From an uncultured Alphaproteobacteria bacterium (GTDB lineage Bacteria; Pseudomonadota; Alphaproteobacteria; HIMB59; GCA-002718135): 64,000 nt of DNA. The stretch lies in contig CACNND010000003.1 of NCBI GenBank assembly GCA_902621725.1, forward strand, positions 1 to 64,000, in the 5' to 3' direction. Below the pieces are notes generated by a model that was not told the DNA's origin, made no database searches, and was given only the letters and a program-made list of their open reading frames with translations. Below are positions 29,980 through 40,259 of the stretch, piece after piece. A program made the position numbers and the translations under genes. Every line of letters starts with the position of its first letter. The first letter of the stretch is position 1.

Positions 29980-30399
29980 ATGTTAAACTTACAAGATGAA
30001 TTGATAATTTCTAATAATGGACAAGGAATGCATGAAATTACAAATAATGTTCATGATTGGATAGTAAAAAATAATATTATTAAAGGTCAGCTAAATTTAT
30101 TTATACAACACACCTCCGCTTCATTAACAATTATGGAAAATGCTAGCTCCGATGTTTTGGAAGATATTAATTCTTTTTTTCAAAAAATTGTTCCTGAAGA
30201 TTCTTCATTATATAAACACGGTTATGAAGGAGATGATGATATGCCTGCTCATATAAAATCTATGCTTACACAAACTTCTTTAACAATCCCTATACACAAT
30301 AAAGAATTACAATTAGGTGTGTGGCAAGGAATATATTTAATTGAACACAGGTATAGTAAATACAAAAGAAAAATAATTCTTAGTTATTTAGGTGAGTAA
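29980..30399 (+). CDS. YjbQ family protein (secondary thiamine-phosphate synthase-like)
   Basis: 139 aa; GQLNLFIQHTSASLTIMENA, HIKSMLTQTSLTIPI, LGVWQGIYLIEHR. Confidence 0.95.
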   Translation: MLNLQDELIISNNGQGMHEITNNVHDWIVKNNIIKGQLNLFIQHTSASLTIMENASSDVLEDINSFFQKIVPEDSSLYKHGYEGDDDMPAHIKSMLTQTSLTIPIHNKELQLGVWQGIYLIEHRYSKYKRKIILSYLGE

Positions 30400-30400
30400 A

Positions 30401-31588
30401 TTATAATCTTACTTTTTTTAAATTACTTTCATCTAAAATAATCTTTGATAAATTATTAGGTAAAAAAAATGAAGCGATTAAAGATAGTAGAGCAAACAAA
30501 GAACCAATTAAAAAAACTATTGAATGAGAATTAATCCAAACAAATCCTAAAATTACTGGGATACATACTGCAGCTATATGATTGATAGTAAATGAAATAC
30601 CTGCAGTACTTGCAATATCTTTTGGATCAGCAATTTTTTGAAAATATGTATTAATTGCAATAGCTAATGCAAAAAACATATGATCAATAATATATAAACC
30701 TGCTGCAACATAAGCATTAGTCACAAATGCATAAGATGTAAAAACAATTACGAGTCCAATATATTCAAATATAAGACATTTTTTCTCACCAAATATATTT
30801 ATTAACTTTCCAATACGTTCTGCAAAAAACCAATTAAAAATATAATTAACCAAAAATAGTAAAGTAACTTGCGATGCTGAATACTCAAATTTTTCTACCA
30901 TTAAAAAAGCTGCAAAAACTACAAAAATTTGTCTTCTAGCACCTGATAAAAAAATTAAGATATAGTAAAGAGAATATTCTTTTTTGAGAATTATTTTTTT
31001 ATGTTGCTTATTTTTGATTTCAAAAAAAGGAAAGGAGATAAAAAGTTGTATAGAAATAAGAATACAAATTAATCCTGCAATTAAAAATATAAACTTATAA
31101 TCTAAATTAAAGATTTCTAATAAACTCCAAATAATACAATACAAAAATAAGGACGTAATTGAGCTAACAGCTATTAATTTTCCTAAAACTGGTGGAGCTT
31201 CCTCTTTTGAAAGCCATTGTAAACTCAAAGAATTTTTTGCTGTTTCACAATAATGAAAACCAGTACTCATAATAATTGTTGTAAAATACAAACCATAAAC
31301 AGTTGGTAAGAAACCTGTAATTGCAACTCCAAAACCAGTTAAGGCTAAAGAAAAAATTGCAAAATATTGTTCTTTAAAATAGAACAGTAAAAAAATAATA
31401 GTAAACGCTAAAAAGCCAGGTATCTCTCTGATACTTTGAAGTATTCCAATTTCGACTCCAGTAAAACTTGCTTTTTCGACTGAGAAATTATTTAATAAAA
31501 CCATCCAAGTACTAAAAGCGATAGGCATGGCTATTGATGATAAAATTAGTAAAGTTATTGGATTTTTATTATTTAATAAATTTTTCAT
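30401..31588 (-). CDS. MFS transporter
   Basis: 395 aa, about 12 TM, MFS-like. Confidence 0.85.
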   Translation of the reverse strand: MKNLLNNKNPITLLILSSIAMPIAFSTWMVLLNNFSVEKASFTGVEIGILQSIREIPGFLAFTIIFLLFYFKEQYFAIFSLALTGFGVAITGFLPTVYGLYFTTIIMSTGFHYCETAKNSLSLQWLSKEEAPPVLGKLIAVSSITSLFLYCIIWSLLEIFNLDYKFIFLIAGLICILISIQLFISFPFFEIKNKQHKKIILKKEYSLYYILIFLSGARRQIFVVFAAFLMVEKFEYSASQVTLLFLVNYIFNWFFAERIGKLINIFGEKKCLIFEYIGLVIVFTSYAFVTNAYVAAGLYIIDHMFFALAIAINTYFQKIADPKDIASTAGISFTINHIAAVCIPVILGFVWINSHSIVFLIGSLFALLSLIASFFLPNNLSKIILDESNLKKVRL

Positions 31589-31643
31589 AATAATTTTATG
31601 TTCTTAAAATATTATCACAAAGTTTTGATTTATAATTATTAAT

Positions 31644-32555
31644 TTAGTGACCTCTATTAAATTGATCACGAAATCTTGAACCTTCTTTAATATATGGTCT
31701 AACACCTATTTTTGTTTCTCTAATTATTATATAAATTCCACTACTAACAATTATTAATGATCCTATAATTTCATAAATATCTGGAATATCAGCAAAAAAT
31801 AAATAACCTAAAATTGCTCCAGATATTAATTGTGTATATTGAATAGGAGCAAAAACACTAGACTCTAAAAATTTTGAAGCGATTGTTAAACAATTACCCC
31901 CTATTCCACAAATAATACCACAAAAAACAAGAATCATTAAATCATTATAAGATAATGCGATGTGATTATTAAAACTAAGCATACCATTTAAAATAGTTGC
32001 AGATAAAAAAGCATAAAAAGTAAATGCTATTGATGATTGATTATTTGAATACTTTCTTACTAAAGTAATATTTATCGCCATCAGTAATGCAGAAAAAAAC
32101 AAACCAAATAGACTTAATGAAAAATGAATAGTACCAGGTCTACTAACTATTAATACACCTATAAATCCAATTGTTACCGCTGACCATCTTCTGATACCAA
32201 CTTTTTCATCTAAAAAAAAATGAGATAACATTGTTATCATTAATGGAGCACTAAATAATATTGGGTAAATTTCACTAAATGCATGTTCTCTAAATGAATA
32301 AACCACTAAAGCTCCAGAAATTAAACCAAATAATCCTCTAAGAAGTTGAATATGAATAATATCATTTTTTAGTGAACTCCATTTGTTTAAAAAATAAAGA
32401 GTTAATAATGTTGGTATAAAACTAAAAAGACAAATATAAAAATTTATTTGAAAAACAGAATATTCATTAACTAGGTATTTTTTAATTATTGTATCTAAAA
32501 TTACAAATATCGTGTAACCAATAAATCCGATACTAATTCCAGATAAAACATTCAT
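31644..32555 (-). CDS. DMT family (EamA) transporter
   Basis: 303 aa, 10 TM; FFLDEKVGIRRWSAVTIGFIGVLIVSRPG. Confidence 0.92.
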   Translation of the reverse strand: MNVLSGISIGFIGYTIFVILDTIIKKYLVNEYSVFQINFYICLFSFIPTLLTLYFLNKWSSLKNDIIHIQLLRGLFGLISGALVVYSFREHAFSEIYPILFSAPLMITMLSHFFLDEKVGIRRWSAVTIGFIGVLIVSRPGTIHFSLSLFGLFFSALLMAINITLVRKYSNNQSSIAFTFYAFLSATILNGMLSFNNHIALSYNDLMILVFCGIICGIGGNCLTIASKFLESSVFAPIQYTQLISGAILGYLFFADIPDIYEIIGSLIIVSSGIYIIIRETKIGVRPYIKEGSRFRDQFNRGH

Positions 32556-32616
32556 ATGATTTAATTAAATAGAAATTAATTTTAGATCTCTTATTTCAGA
32601 TTCTAATAAATAAATA

Positions 32617-33396
32617 TTAATTTTTTCTTATTGTTTCGTTATAATGATTATTCAATTCAATAAGATATTGATAAGCTTCATGGTCAAAGTCATCTTTTGC
32701 TACTTTATCTTTTTTAAAATTATTGTACATATCTATTCCCCTTACACAAATAGCACTATCATTTTTGCTTTTTAATTGTTTCATATCAGTGGAAATAAAT
32801 TGAAAATTTAAACCTATTCTTCTATCATTACTAAAATTAGGTTGAGATGCGTGTAATGTTAAACCATGATGAAAAGAAACTTCACCGGGTTCTAACGGAC
32901 ATGATACTGCATTATCTATATCAATATCTTTTACAGTTTGACCTCTGAGTAAAACATTATTTTTATCTTCAGTTGAATGATGTTCAAAAAAACCATTTTT
33001 ATGAGAACCTGGTATCATTTTCATACACCCACTTTGATCATTAGCATTTGATAAAGCAAGCCATGCACTAACTTGTTTTTCATTATTATCAAAACCCCAA
33101 TAGGTAAGATCTTGATGCCAACTTACATGTGTTTTTGTATTTGGTTCTTTTATTATAAAAGTTGCATTATATAATAATATATTTTTACCAATTATTTCTT
33201 CAACAAAATCAAGCAAAATTTTATTAGTAGCTATTTCATACACCCATTTCATTATTGTATAAGTTTTTACAATATAATGAAGTTTACCTAGTTTTTTTTC
33301 TGTGTCTTCTAATTTACTTCTAAAAAAATTTACTTCTTTTGCATTGTAAATTTTCAATGGTGAGAAATAACCATTCCGTTCATAAAAATCTTTCAT
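32617..33396 (-). CDS. phytanoyl-CoA dioxygenase family protein
   Basis: SWHQDLTYWGFD, GCMKMIPGSHKNG, FHHGLTLHAS..NDRRIGLNFQFI. Confidence 0.93.
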   Translation of the reverse strand: MKDFYERNGYFSPLKIYNAKEVNFFRSKLEDTEKKLGKLHYIVKTYTIMKWVYEIATNKILLDFVEEIIGKNILLYNATFIIKEPNTKTHVSWHQDLTYWGFDNNEKQVSAWLALSNANDQSGCMKMIPGSHKNGFFEHHSTEDKNNVLLRGQTVKDIDIDNAVSCPLEPGEVSFHHGLTLHASQPNFSNDRRIGLNFQFISTDMKQLKSKNDSAICVRGIDMYNNFKKDKVAKDDFDHEAYQYLIELNNHYNETIRKN

Positions 33397-33427
33397 TATT
33401 TAAATATTATTAAAATTGGTTATTTAT

Positions 33428-33499
33428 TCAATAAAAATAAACAATAAAGAAACCAACTAAACAAATAATTAATAAATCAAATATCAAAACAAATTCCAT
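33428..33499 (-). CDS. possible 23-aa hydrophobic peptide
   Basis: Translated by eye: MEFVLIFDLLIICLVGFFIVYFY*. Confidence 0.3.
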   Translation of the reverse strand: MEFVLIFDLLIICLVGFFIVYFY

Positions 33500-33628
33500 A
33501 TTGGTTGTGACACTAAATCTTTATGGATAGAATACATTTACTCACTAAATATATATTGGTAGATTAGTGCCACATAATCTATGTACAAATTAATTTAGGC
33601 ATAAATTGAGTTAAAAAAAGGCAAATTT

Positions 33629-34537
33629 ATGAAAAAAATCAGTTGGGTAACACATAAAGATTATGACATTCCTTTGCCTGAAAATCATAAATTTACTGCC
33701 AGTAAGTTTTCAGATTTATATAATGAATTAAAAATTTCAGATTATTATCATCGTGCAAACATTCTAAGTCCTCAAAAGGCAAGTGTTGACGAGGTTTCTA
33801 TATGCCATGATTTAGATTATGTATTAAAAATAAAAAATGGTAGTTTATCCGATAAAGAAATAAGAAGATTGGGCTTTAAATGGTCAGAAACACTTTCTAA
33901 TCGTTCATTTTTAGCAGTTAATGGAACTCTATTAACATGCAAAGAAGCAATTAAGAATGGAATAGCAAATCATTTAGCTGGTGGCACACATCATAGTCAT
34001 AGGGATTTTGGTTCTGGATATTGTGTTTTTAACGATATGGCTTATGCATCATTACACTTGATAAGAGAGAGAATAGTAAAAAAAATATTAATTTTTGATA
34101 CTGACGTACATCAAGGAGATGGAACAGCTTCAATCCTTAAAGGTAATAATGAAATTTTTACATGCTCTATTCATTGTAAAAATAATTTTCCGTTTAGAAA
34201 ATCAATAAGTGACATGGATGTTGAATTAGATGATAATTTAGAAGATGACGAGTATTTAGAAATATTAAATCAAACACTTAATAGTTGTTTAAAAAAATTT
34301 AATCCTGAATTAGTAATTTTTGATACAGGAGTTGATATTCACAAAAATGATAAATTAGGAAATTTAAAAATAACAACTAAAGGATTGTTAAAAAGAGACA
34401 TTAAAGTGTTAGAATTTTTTAAAAATAAATCAATTCCTATTGCAACAGTTATTGGTGGTGGGTATTCAAATGATAAATTAGAGTTAGCTAAAAGACATAG
34501 TTTAATTTTTAAAGCTACATCAATGGTTTTTAATTAA
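33629..34537 (+). CDS. histone deacetylase family protein
   Basis: LAGGTHHSHRDFGSGYCVFNDMAYA, ILIFDTDVHQGDGTA, ATVIGGGYSND motifs. Confidence 0.95.
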   Translation: MKKISWVTHKDYDIPLPENHKFTASKFSDLYNELKISDYYHRANILSPQKASVDEVSICHDLDYVLKIKNGSLSDKEIRRLGFKWSETLSNRSFLAVNGTLLTCKEAIKNGIANHLAGGTHHSHRDFGSGYCVFNDMAYASLHLIRERIVKKILIFDTDVHQGDGTASILKGNNEIFTCSIHCKNNFPFRKSISDMDVELDDNLEDDEYLEILNQTLNSCLKKFNPELVIFDTGVDIHKNDKLGNLKITTKGLLKRDIKVLEFFKNKSIPIATVIGGGYSNDKLELAKRHSLIFKATSMVFN

Positions 34538-34938
34538 TTACATTTAGATACATCTACCTCTATAGACCTATCATTTTGGAAATATTCAATACAAAAATTT
34601 TTAAATGAATTAAAATGACCCTCTATAATTTTTAAATTATATTCTTTATTATTAAAAATGTATTCAAATTTGATTTTTTCTACAATGTTATTAAAAAATA
34701 TCGGCATTGTAATTATTTCACCATCATTAAATATTGATTTTAAATAAAATGTATCTGAACGATTATCTACTTTAGAAAATGAATTCTTTTTTATCAGGAA
34801 AAGAACAGTTTCATTCCATTCATTTTTTTTAAAATCAAAAAGAATATTTAAATCGTTAAGATTTATTAATTTATTAGTATCTATGGCATTAGTATTTATA
34901 GATGTAAAAATTAAACATAAAAAAAGTAATTTTTTCAT
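34534..34938 (-). CDS. hypothetical secreted protein
   Basis: 134 aa with signal peptide. Confidence 0.6.
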   Translation of the reverse strand: MKKLLFLCLIFTSINTNAIDTNKLINLNDLNILFDFKKNEWNETVLFLIKKNSFSKVDNRSDTFYLKSIFNDGEIITMPIFFNNIVEKIKFEYIFNNKEYNLKIIEGHFNSFKNFCIEYFQNDRSIEVDVSKCN

Positions 34939-35006
34939 AAAAATAAGTGTAATTTAAAGTATGATACTGATAGATATATTAATTATCTATTTATTTTCAA
35001 ATATTT

Positions 35007-35861
35007 ATGCAGACAAGAAATAAGGGGCTTATTCTATCATTTATTGGAGTTTTAATACTTAGTCCTGATAGTTTATTAATTAGACTAGTAAATTTAGATG
35101 ATTTTAGTTTAATATTTTATAGAAGTGCTTTACCGGCTGTTTCTATATTAATATTTCTCATTTATGCTTACCAAAAATCTTTTCTTAAATCATTTTATCT
35201 AATTGGTTTACCAGGTATCATCTATGCTATTCTTTATGCTATAACTCATATTTGTTTTGTATACTCAATTCAAAATACTGCCGTAGCAAATACATTAGTT
35301 CTCATTGCATCAGCACCCATTTTTGCTGCTTTATTTTCAGTTTTCATACTTAAAGAAATTCCAAGTTTTTTTACGTGGATAGTAATTTTAATTGCAATGT
35401 TTGCTATGATCATCATTGGTATAGGTAGTTTTACAACTTCAGGATTATATGGAGATCTAATGGCTTTAATTGTAGCTGTTGGTATGGGATTTAGTATGGT
35501 ACTTGTTCGATTATTCAAAAATAAAGATTTTGTTCCTGCTTGTTTAATTGGTTGTTTATTATCAGCTCTATATGTACTTCCTTTTGGAATTAATTTTCAA
35601 TTAAACATCAATCAGATATATTTACTTTTATTGATGTGTTTTATAATATTACCAATACCATTTATTATTTTAGCAATTTCTCCAAAATTTACTCCTGCTC
35701 ATGAAGTTGCATTAATTTTTTTATTAGAAAGTGTTTTAGGTACCGCTTGGGTTTGGTTTGTTATAAATGAAATTCCACCTATAAACACAATCATTGGCGG
35801 AGCCCTCTTACTTGGATCAGTGACAATATTTACATATCAAACAACTAAAAAAACTAATTAG
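35007..35861 (+). CDS. DMT family (EamA) transporter
   Basis: 284 aa, 10 TM. Confidence 0.92.
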   Translation: MQTRNKGLILSFIGVLILSPDSLLIRLVNLDDFSLIFYRSALPAVSILIFLIYAYQKSFLKSFYLIGLPGIIYAILYAITHICFVYSIQNTAVANTLVLIASAPIFAALFSVFILKEIPSFFTWIVILIAMFAMIIIGIGSFTTSGLYGDLMALIVAVGMGFSMVLVRLFKNKDFVPACLIGCLLSALYVLPFGINFQLNINQIYLLLLMCFIILPIPFIILAISPKFTPAHEVALIFLLESVLGTAWVWFVINEIPPINTIIGGALLLGSVTIFTYQTTKKTN

Positions 35862-36708
35862 TGTTATTAACTGATTTACTTTCTCTAACGAAAATATAAA
35901 TCCCACTAACAACAATCAAAGTTAGTCCTAAATAAATCCAAATATCAGGTAAATCACCAAAGAAAGCATAACCAACAAGTATATTTGTAGAGATCTCAAA
36001 ATAACCTAACGGAGCTAGTTTTGAAGCTTCACCAAGTCTTAAAGAAAGAATTATTAAAAAATGCCCTAAAGTTCCAATTGAAGCTAATGAGATGAGTAAT
36101 AATAATTGTCTTAAATCTAAATTTATCCAGTAAAAAGGAACAATAAGAGATATAAAAATACAACCTACGATACCTGTAAAAAGTAAAGTTACAACAGCAC
36201 TATCTGTAAAAGATAATTTTCGAGTATAAATTATATAAAAAGCATATGAAATTCCTGCAGCAATAGCTGAAAAAGATGCAAAATTAATTTCTACAAAACC
36301 TGGTCTTATAATTATCATAACTCCAAAAAAACCGATCAAAACTGCAATCCATCGATGAATTCCAACTTTTTCTTTTAAATAAAAAATAGATAATATTGTC
36401 ACTATTATTGGAGATATAAAGGCAAGGGTTAAAGCTTCAGCTAATGATATAATTGAAATTGCATAAAAGAAAAAAACGGTAGATAAAAATAAAAAAAAAC
36501 TTCTAAATAGTTGTATTGAAATAGTTTTTGGAAAACTAATTTCTTTTCTAAAAAATATAAATACAAATGGGAAACTAACTAAAAGCATAAAAAAATATCT
36601 TCCCCAAATTACTTGTATGAAATGTATTTCTGAAGATAAATATTTTGCAATCCCATCCATAAAGGGTAGTAATAACCAACCTGATATATTTAAAATATAT
36701 GCTAACAT
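35854..36708 (-). CDS. DMT family (EamA) transporter
   Basis: 284 aa, 10 TM; YLKEKVGIHRWIAVLIGFFGVMIIIRPG. Confidence 0.92.
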   Translation of the reverse strand: MLAYILNISGWLLLPFMDGIAKYLSSEIHFIQVIWGRYFFMLLVSFPFVFIFFRKEISFPKTISIQLFRSFFLFLSTVFFFYAISIISLAEALTLAFISPIIVTILSIFYLKEKVGIHRWIAVLIGFFGVMIIIRPGFVEINFASFSAIAAGISYAFYIIYTRKLSFTDSAVVTLLFTGIVGCIFISLIVPFYWINLDLRQLLLLISLASIGTLGHFLIILSLRLGEASKLAPLGYFEISTNILVGYAFFGDLPDIWIYLGLTLIVVSGIYIFVRESKSVNNTN

Positions 36709-37115
36709 TAATTTGTCATAAAAGATGATGGATCACAAATCTTACAAATTAAATCTCCAATAGATTTTTTAGGATTGTAAGTTTGATAGAAAATATCTTT
36801 TATAGAAATATTATTTTCAGATAAATATTTTTCTATTTCCCAATAATACCTAAAACATTTTGAACATTGTGCAGCATTTTCTTTATGAGATGGTTTATAT
36901 AATTCATTCCAAAGTTTGGACATTTCATTTTGCTTATCAGGGGAAATATTTTCTGAAATAATTGATGGAATATCCATAAAACACTTAGCACATTGTATTT
37001 CAGATGTTACATTTTTATATGGTTCATCTTTATAGTTTTTTCCTATCGTAGTTTTACCAATATATTTATCTGAATTACAATTTGGACAAAAAAAATTGAT
37101 TTTATTGCTAAGCAT
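36708..37115 (-). CDS. hypothetical zinc-ribbon-like protein
   Basis: 135 aa with repeated CxxC pairs (CPNC, CAKC, CSKC, CKIC). Confidence 0.65.
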   Translation of the reverse strand: MLSNKINFFCPNCNSDKYIGKTTIGKNYKDEPYKNVTSEIQCAKCFMDIPSIISENISPDKQNEMSKLWNELYKPSHKENAAQCSKCFRYYWEIEKYLSENNISIKDIFYQTYNPKKSIGDLICKICDPSSFMTN

Positions 37116-37175
37116 TTTATTCTATGAATAAATTTTCATAACATTTATAAATTAAGAATAAAATTATTATTTATA

Positions 37176-38036
37176 ATGAACCTTTATCTTTCATATCTAT
37201 TTATCTTTTTTTGGAGTAGTGCTTTTATAAGTGGTCAATTTATTGTGCAATCAGCAAGCCCTTTTGCAGCACTATGTTTTAGGTTTTGTATTGTAAGTGC
37301 ATTTTTTTTAATTTTTTCTATTATTTTTAGGGAAAGAATAAGAATAAATCAAAATTTAATATTTCAAGCTATGATTACTGGAATTCTTTTTCATGGATTT
37401 TATTTAGGTGGGGTATTTTTTTCTTATTCAATGGGACTAACTGCAACATTATCTGCATTAATTGTATGCCTTCAACCAATTTTAACAAATATTCTAAGTG
37501 GACCAATTTTAAAAGAAAAAGTTACTGTTACCCAATGGGTAGGAATATTTTTTGGTTTTTTAGGTACTATATTAGTTATAGGTTATGATATTGGAACAGA
37601 AATCCCAACAATAGGTGTTATTGCTTCTATAGTCGCACTTTTAGGAGCAACTTCAGCTACTATTTGGCAAAAAAAATTTACCCATGAGATAAGTCTTTCA
37701 GTTAATAATTTTTATCAAGCATTAAGTGCTGGAATATTTTTATTTATAATTTCATTATTTTTTGAAATATCATTTATTAATTTTGATACACGTTTTATTT
37801 TATCAATATCGTGGCAAATCATTATGGTGTCTTTTGGAGCGTACGCAATACTTATGTATCTAATAAAAAATGGAACAGCTTCTAAAACTAGCAGTCTTTT
37901 TTTCCTTGTTCCTCCAACTACTGCTTTAATGGCTTGGTTTGTTTTAGATGAAAAATTATTTATAATTGATATTATTGGACTATTAATTTGTACATTTGGT
38001 GTCTATATAGCTACAAGAACAAATGTGAATAAATAA
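37176..38036 (+). CDS. DMT family (EamA) transporter
   Basis: 286 aa, 10 TM. Confidence 0.92.
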   Translation: MNLYLSYLFIFFWSSAFISGQFIVQSASPFAALCFRFCIVSAFFLIFSIIFRERIRINQNLIFQAMITGILFHGFYLGGVFFSYSMGLTATLSALIVCLQPILTNILSGPILKEKVTVTQWVGIFFGFLGTILVIGYDIGTEIPTIGVIASIVALLGATSATIWQKKFTHEISLSVNNFYQALSAGIFLFIISLFFEISFINFDTRFILSISWQIIMVSFGAYAILMYLIKNGTASKTSSLFFLVPPTTALMAWFVLDEKLFIIDIIGLLICTFGVYIATRTNVNK

Positions 38037-38383
38037 TGTATTTTTTTATTAAAGCTATAATAAGTGCTATTATAATTGTTGCAGTATCTGAAATAGCAAA
38101 AAAATATACTTGGACTGCTGCAATAATTGTTTCCTTACCACTTACATCTTTATTAGCTTTTATATGGTTATATTGGGACACAAAAGATTATCAAAAAGTA
38201 ATTGAGTTATCTTATAGTACACTTGTTATGAGTATTCCTTCTTTTGTTTTTTTTATTGTTTTACCTATTCTTCTGAAATTTAAACAAAATTTTGTTTTTT
38301 CACTAATTGTTTCAATAATCAGTACTGCAATAGCTTATGCAATTTTTATGTTTATAATTAAAAAATTTAACTTTAATTTTTAA
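38036..38383 (+). CDS. DUF3147-like membrane protein
   Basis: 115 aa; SEIAKKYTWTAAIIVSLPLTSLLAFIWLYWDTKD. Confidence 0.75.
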   Translation: MYFFIKAIISAIIIVAVSEIAKKYTWTAAIIVSLPLTSLLAFIWLYWDTKDYQKVIELSYSTLVMSIPSFVFFIVLPILLKFKQNFVFSLIVSIISTAIAYAIFMFIIKKFNFNF

Positions 38384-38558
38384 TAATATTCTCTTTATTC
38401 ATTAAAATCGGCCTTCCATCATGTGCAGTATTTAATGGGTAATAATCACCTTTATATTTAACGCATAATGTTAAGCCATTTCTTTTTTCTTTACCTAGAT
38501 TTACCTCTAAATCGACTATAACTAATTCAGTTTTTTCTAAAACTTTAATAATTTTCAT
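38373..38558 (-). CDS. hypothetical protein (61 aa)
   Basis: ORF with SD-like upstream sequence. Confidence 0.5.
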   Translation of the reverse strand: MKIIKVLEKTELVIVDLEVNLGKEKRNGLTLCVKYKGDYYPLNTAHDGRPILMNKENIIKN

Positions 38559-38618
38559 AACTATCCTTTCAAAATATATAAATATATTTAGTAAGTACTA
38601 TAAGATGTATCAAGTTTT

Positions 38619-39410
38619 ATGATTAGAGTTTTTCTAATATTCATTTTAATATTTTTGATTAAGAATGCATTTGCTAATAAATATATAACCATAGCTAGCA
38701 CAACTTCTACTCATGATACGGGTTTATTAGAATATATTAACAAAAAATTTGAAAATAAATATCAGACAAAAGTTAGAGCATTATCTCTTGGAACAGGGCA
38801 GGCAATTAAAGTTGCAATGGATGGAAATGTTGAAATTTTATTAGTTCATCATAAAAAATCAGAACTAGAATTTATGAATAATGGGTATGGAATTCTTAGA
38901 CATGATTTGATGTATAATGATTTTGTCTTGATAGGACCGAAAAAAGATAAAAAAACATGCTCTTCAATTGAAAATAAAATGATTGAAATTAAAAAATCAA
39001 AATTGTTATTTGTATCTAGAGGTGATGAGAGTGGCACGCATAAAAAAGAAAAAGAACTTTGGGAATTATCAAATATAAGAGAACCATTTGAAGAAAATTG
39101 GTATCTCAGTGTTGGTCAGGGAATGGGATCAACATTATTAATAGCTAACCAAAAAAATGCCTACACTCTTAGTGATCGTAGCACTTGGATAGCTTTTAAT
39201 AAAAAAGAAAATTTACAAATTGTTTGTGAAAATTTACCGCCATTATTTAATCAATATGGAATAATTTTAGTAAGCAATAAGATAAATAATAATTTAAATA
39301 TTGAAGAGGCTAAAAAATATATTGATTGGATTACATCAGATGAAGCAAAAAAATTGATTAATAATTATCGAGTAAATGGAAAACAATTATTTTTCTTTAA
39401 TTATAATTAG
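38619..39410 (+). CDS. tungstate/anion ABC transporter substrate-binding protein (TupA-like)
   Basis: Signal peptide; IASTTSTHDTGLLEYI, LGTGQAIKVAMDGNVEILLVHHKKSE, SRGDESGTHKKEKELW, YTLSDRSTW. Confidence 0.88.
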   Translation: MIRVFLIFILIFLIKNAFANKYITIASTTSTHDTGLLEYINKKFENKYQTKVRALSLGTGQAIKVAMDGNVEILLVHHKKSELEFMNNGYGILRHDLMYNDFVLIGPKKDKKTCSSIENKMIEIKKSKLLFVSRGDESGTHKKEKELWELSNIREPFEENWYLSVGQGMGSTLLIANQKNAYTLSDRSTWIAFNKKENLQIVCENLPPLFNQYGIILVSNKINNNLNIEEAKKYIDWITSDEAKKLINNYRVNGKQLFFFNYN

Positions 39411-40189
39411 TTAATTCTTCCAAAAAAGGTTAATCTTGCATTTTCTGAGAGCATTGTACCTTCCTCTTCATTATAATTTAGTGTTACCAATATTCTTGGT
39501 TTTTCTGACTCTACTGGTGTAACACGATGCAAATAATTTCTACCATAAAATAATATCAGAGTACCGGCATCAACATCTGCTTTTTGTGGTAAAATTTTTC
39601 TATCTAAAATATCTTTAATATATGATTTATCGATATAGTTTTCTGAAAAATTTCTACCTTTACTAACATATTCAAATTGACCACCTTTATCTGATGATTG
39701 TATCATTAAAGTGATAGCAAATGATGCATTATCAAAATGCCATCCTAGCTGTTGTGATTTTTGATAATAATTATAATTTATGGAAGATAAAGCATCACTG
39801 TATGGATAAATATTTTTTAAATTTAAGACACCTTTTAAAAAATTTTTAAAAATCTTTGATTGATATAAAATATTTAATTTTGATTGCTCATTTAACAAAT
39901 CATGAGGAACACAACCTTTATCACTAACGACCTCTCTATTTAAAGGATCATTCAAGTCACTTAATTTATCTTGTTTATTAAGTAAGATAGTATGATTTTG
40001 AGAACAATAGAATGCTTGATCTTGTAATTCATGTGCTTCAAAAATTAATTCACTTAAGCAGTCATTGGTTAAAAAATCATTTAATATTAGTATAGAATTT
40101 TTTTTAATTTCATCGTTGCAATATTGAATATATTCATTGCTATCTATTGGATGTTTTGACTGATTAACTATATCAATTATGGTATTCAT
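39407..40189 (-). CDS. 2OG-Fe(II) oxygenase
   Basis: LGWHFDNASFAITLMIQSSDKGGQFEYV and GTLILFYGRNYLHRVTPVESEKPRILVTLNY. Confidence 0.88.
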   Translation of the reverse strand: MNTIIDIVNQSKHPIDSNEYIQYCNDEIKKNSILILNDFLTNDCLSELIFEAHELQDQAFYCSQNHTILLNKQDKLSDLNDPLNREVVSDKGCVPHDLLNEQSKLNILYQSKIFKNFLKGVLNLKNIYPYSDALSSINYNYYQKSQQLGWHFDNASFAITLMIQSSDKGGQFEYVSKGRNFSENYIDKSYIKDILDRKILPQKADVDAGTLILFYGRNYLHRVTPVESEKPRILVTLNYNEEEGTMLSENARLTFFGRIN

Positions 40190-40259
40190 TGTTGACTTAA
40201 TACTTATATACTAAAGTTGTAGATGTTAAATTTAAAAAATTTATATATATTTATTCAAA

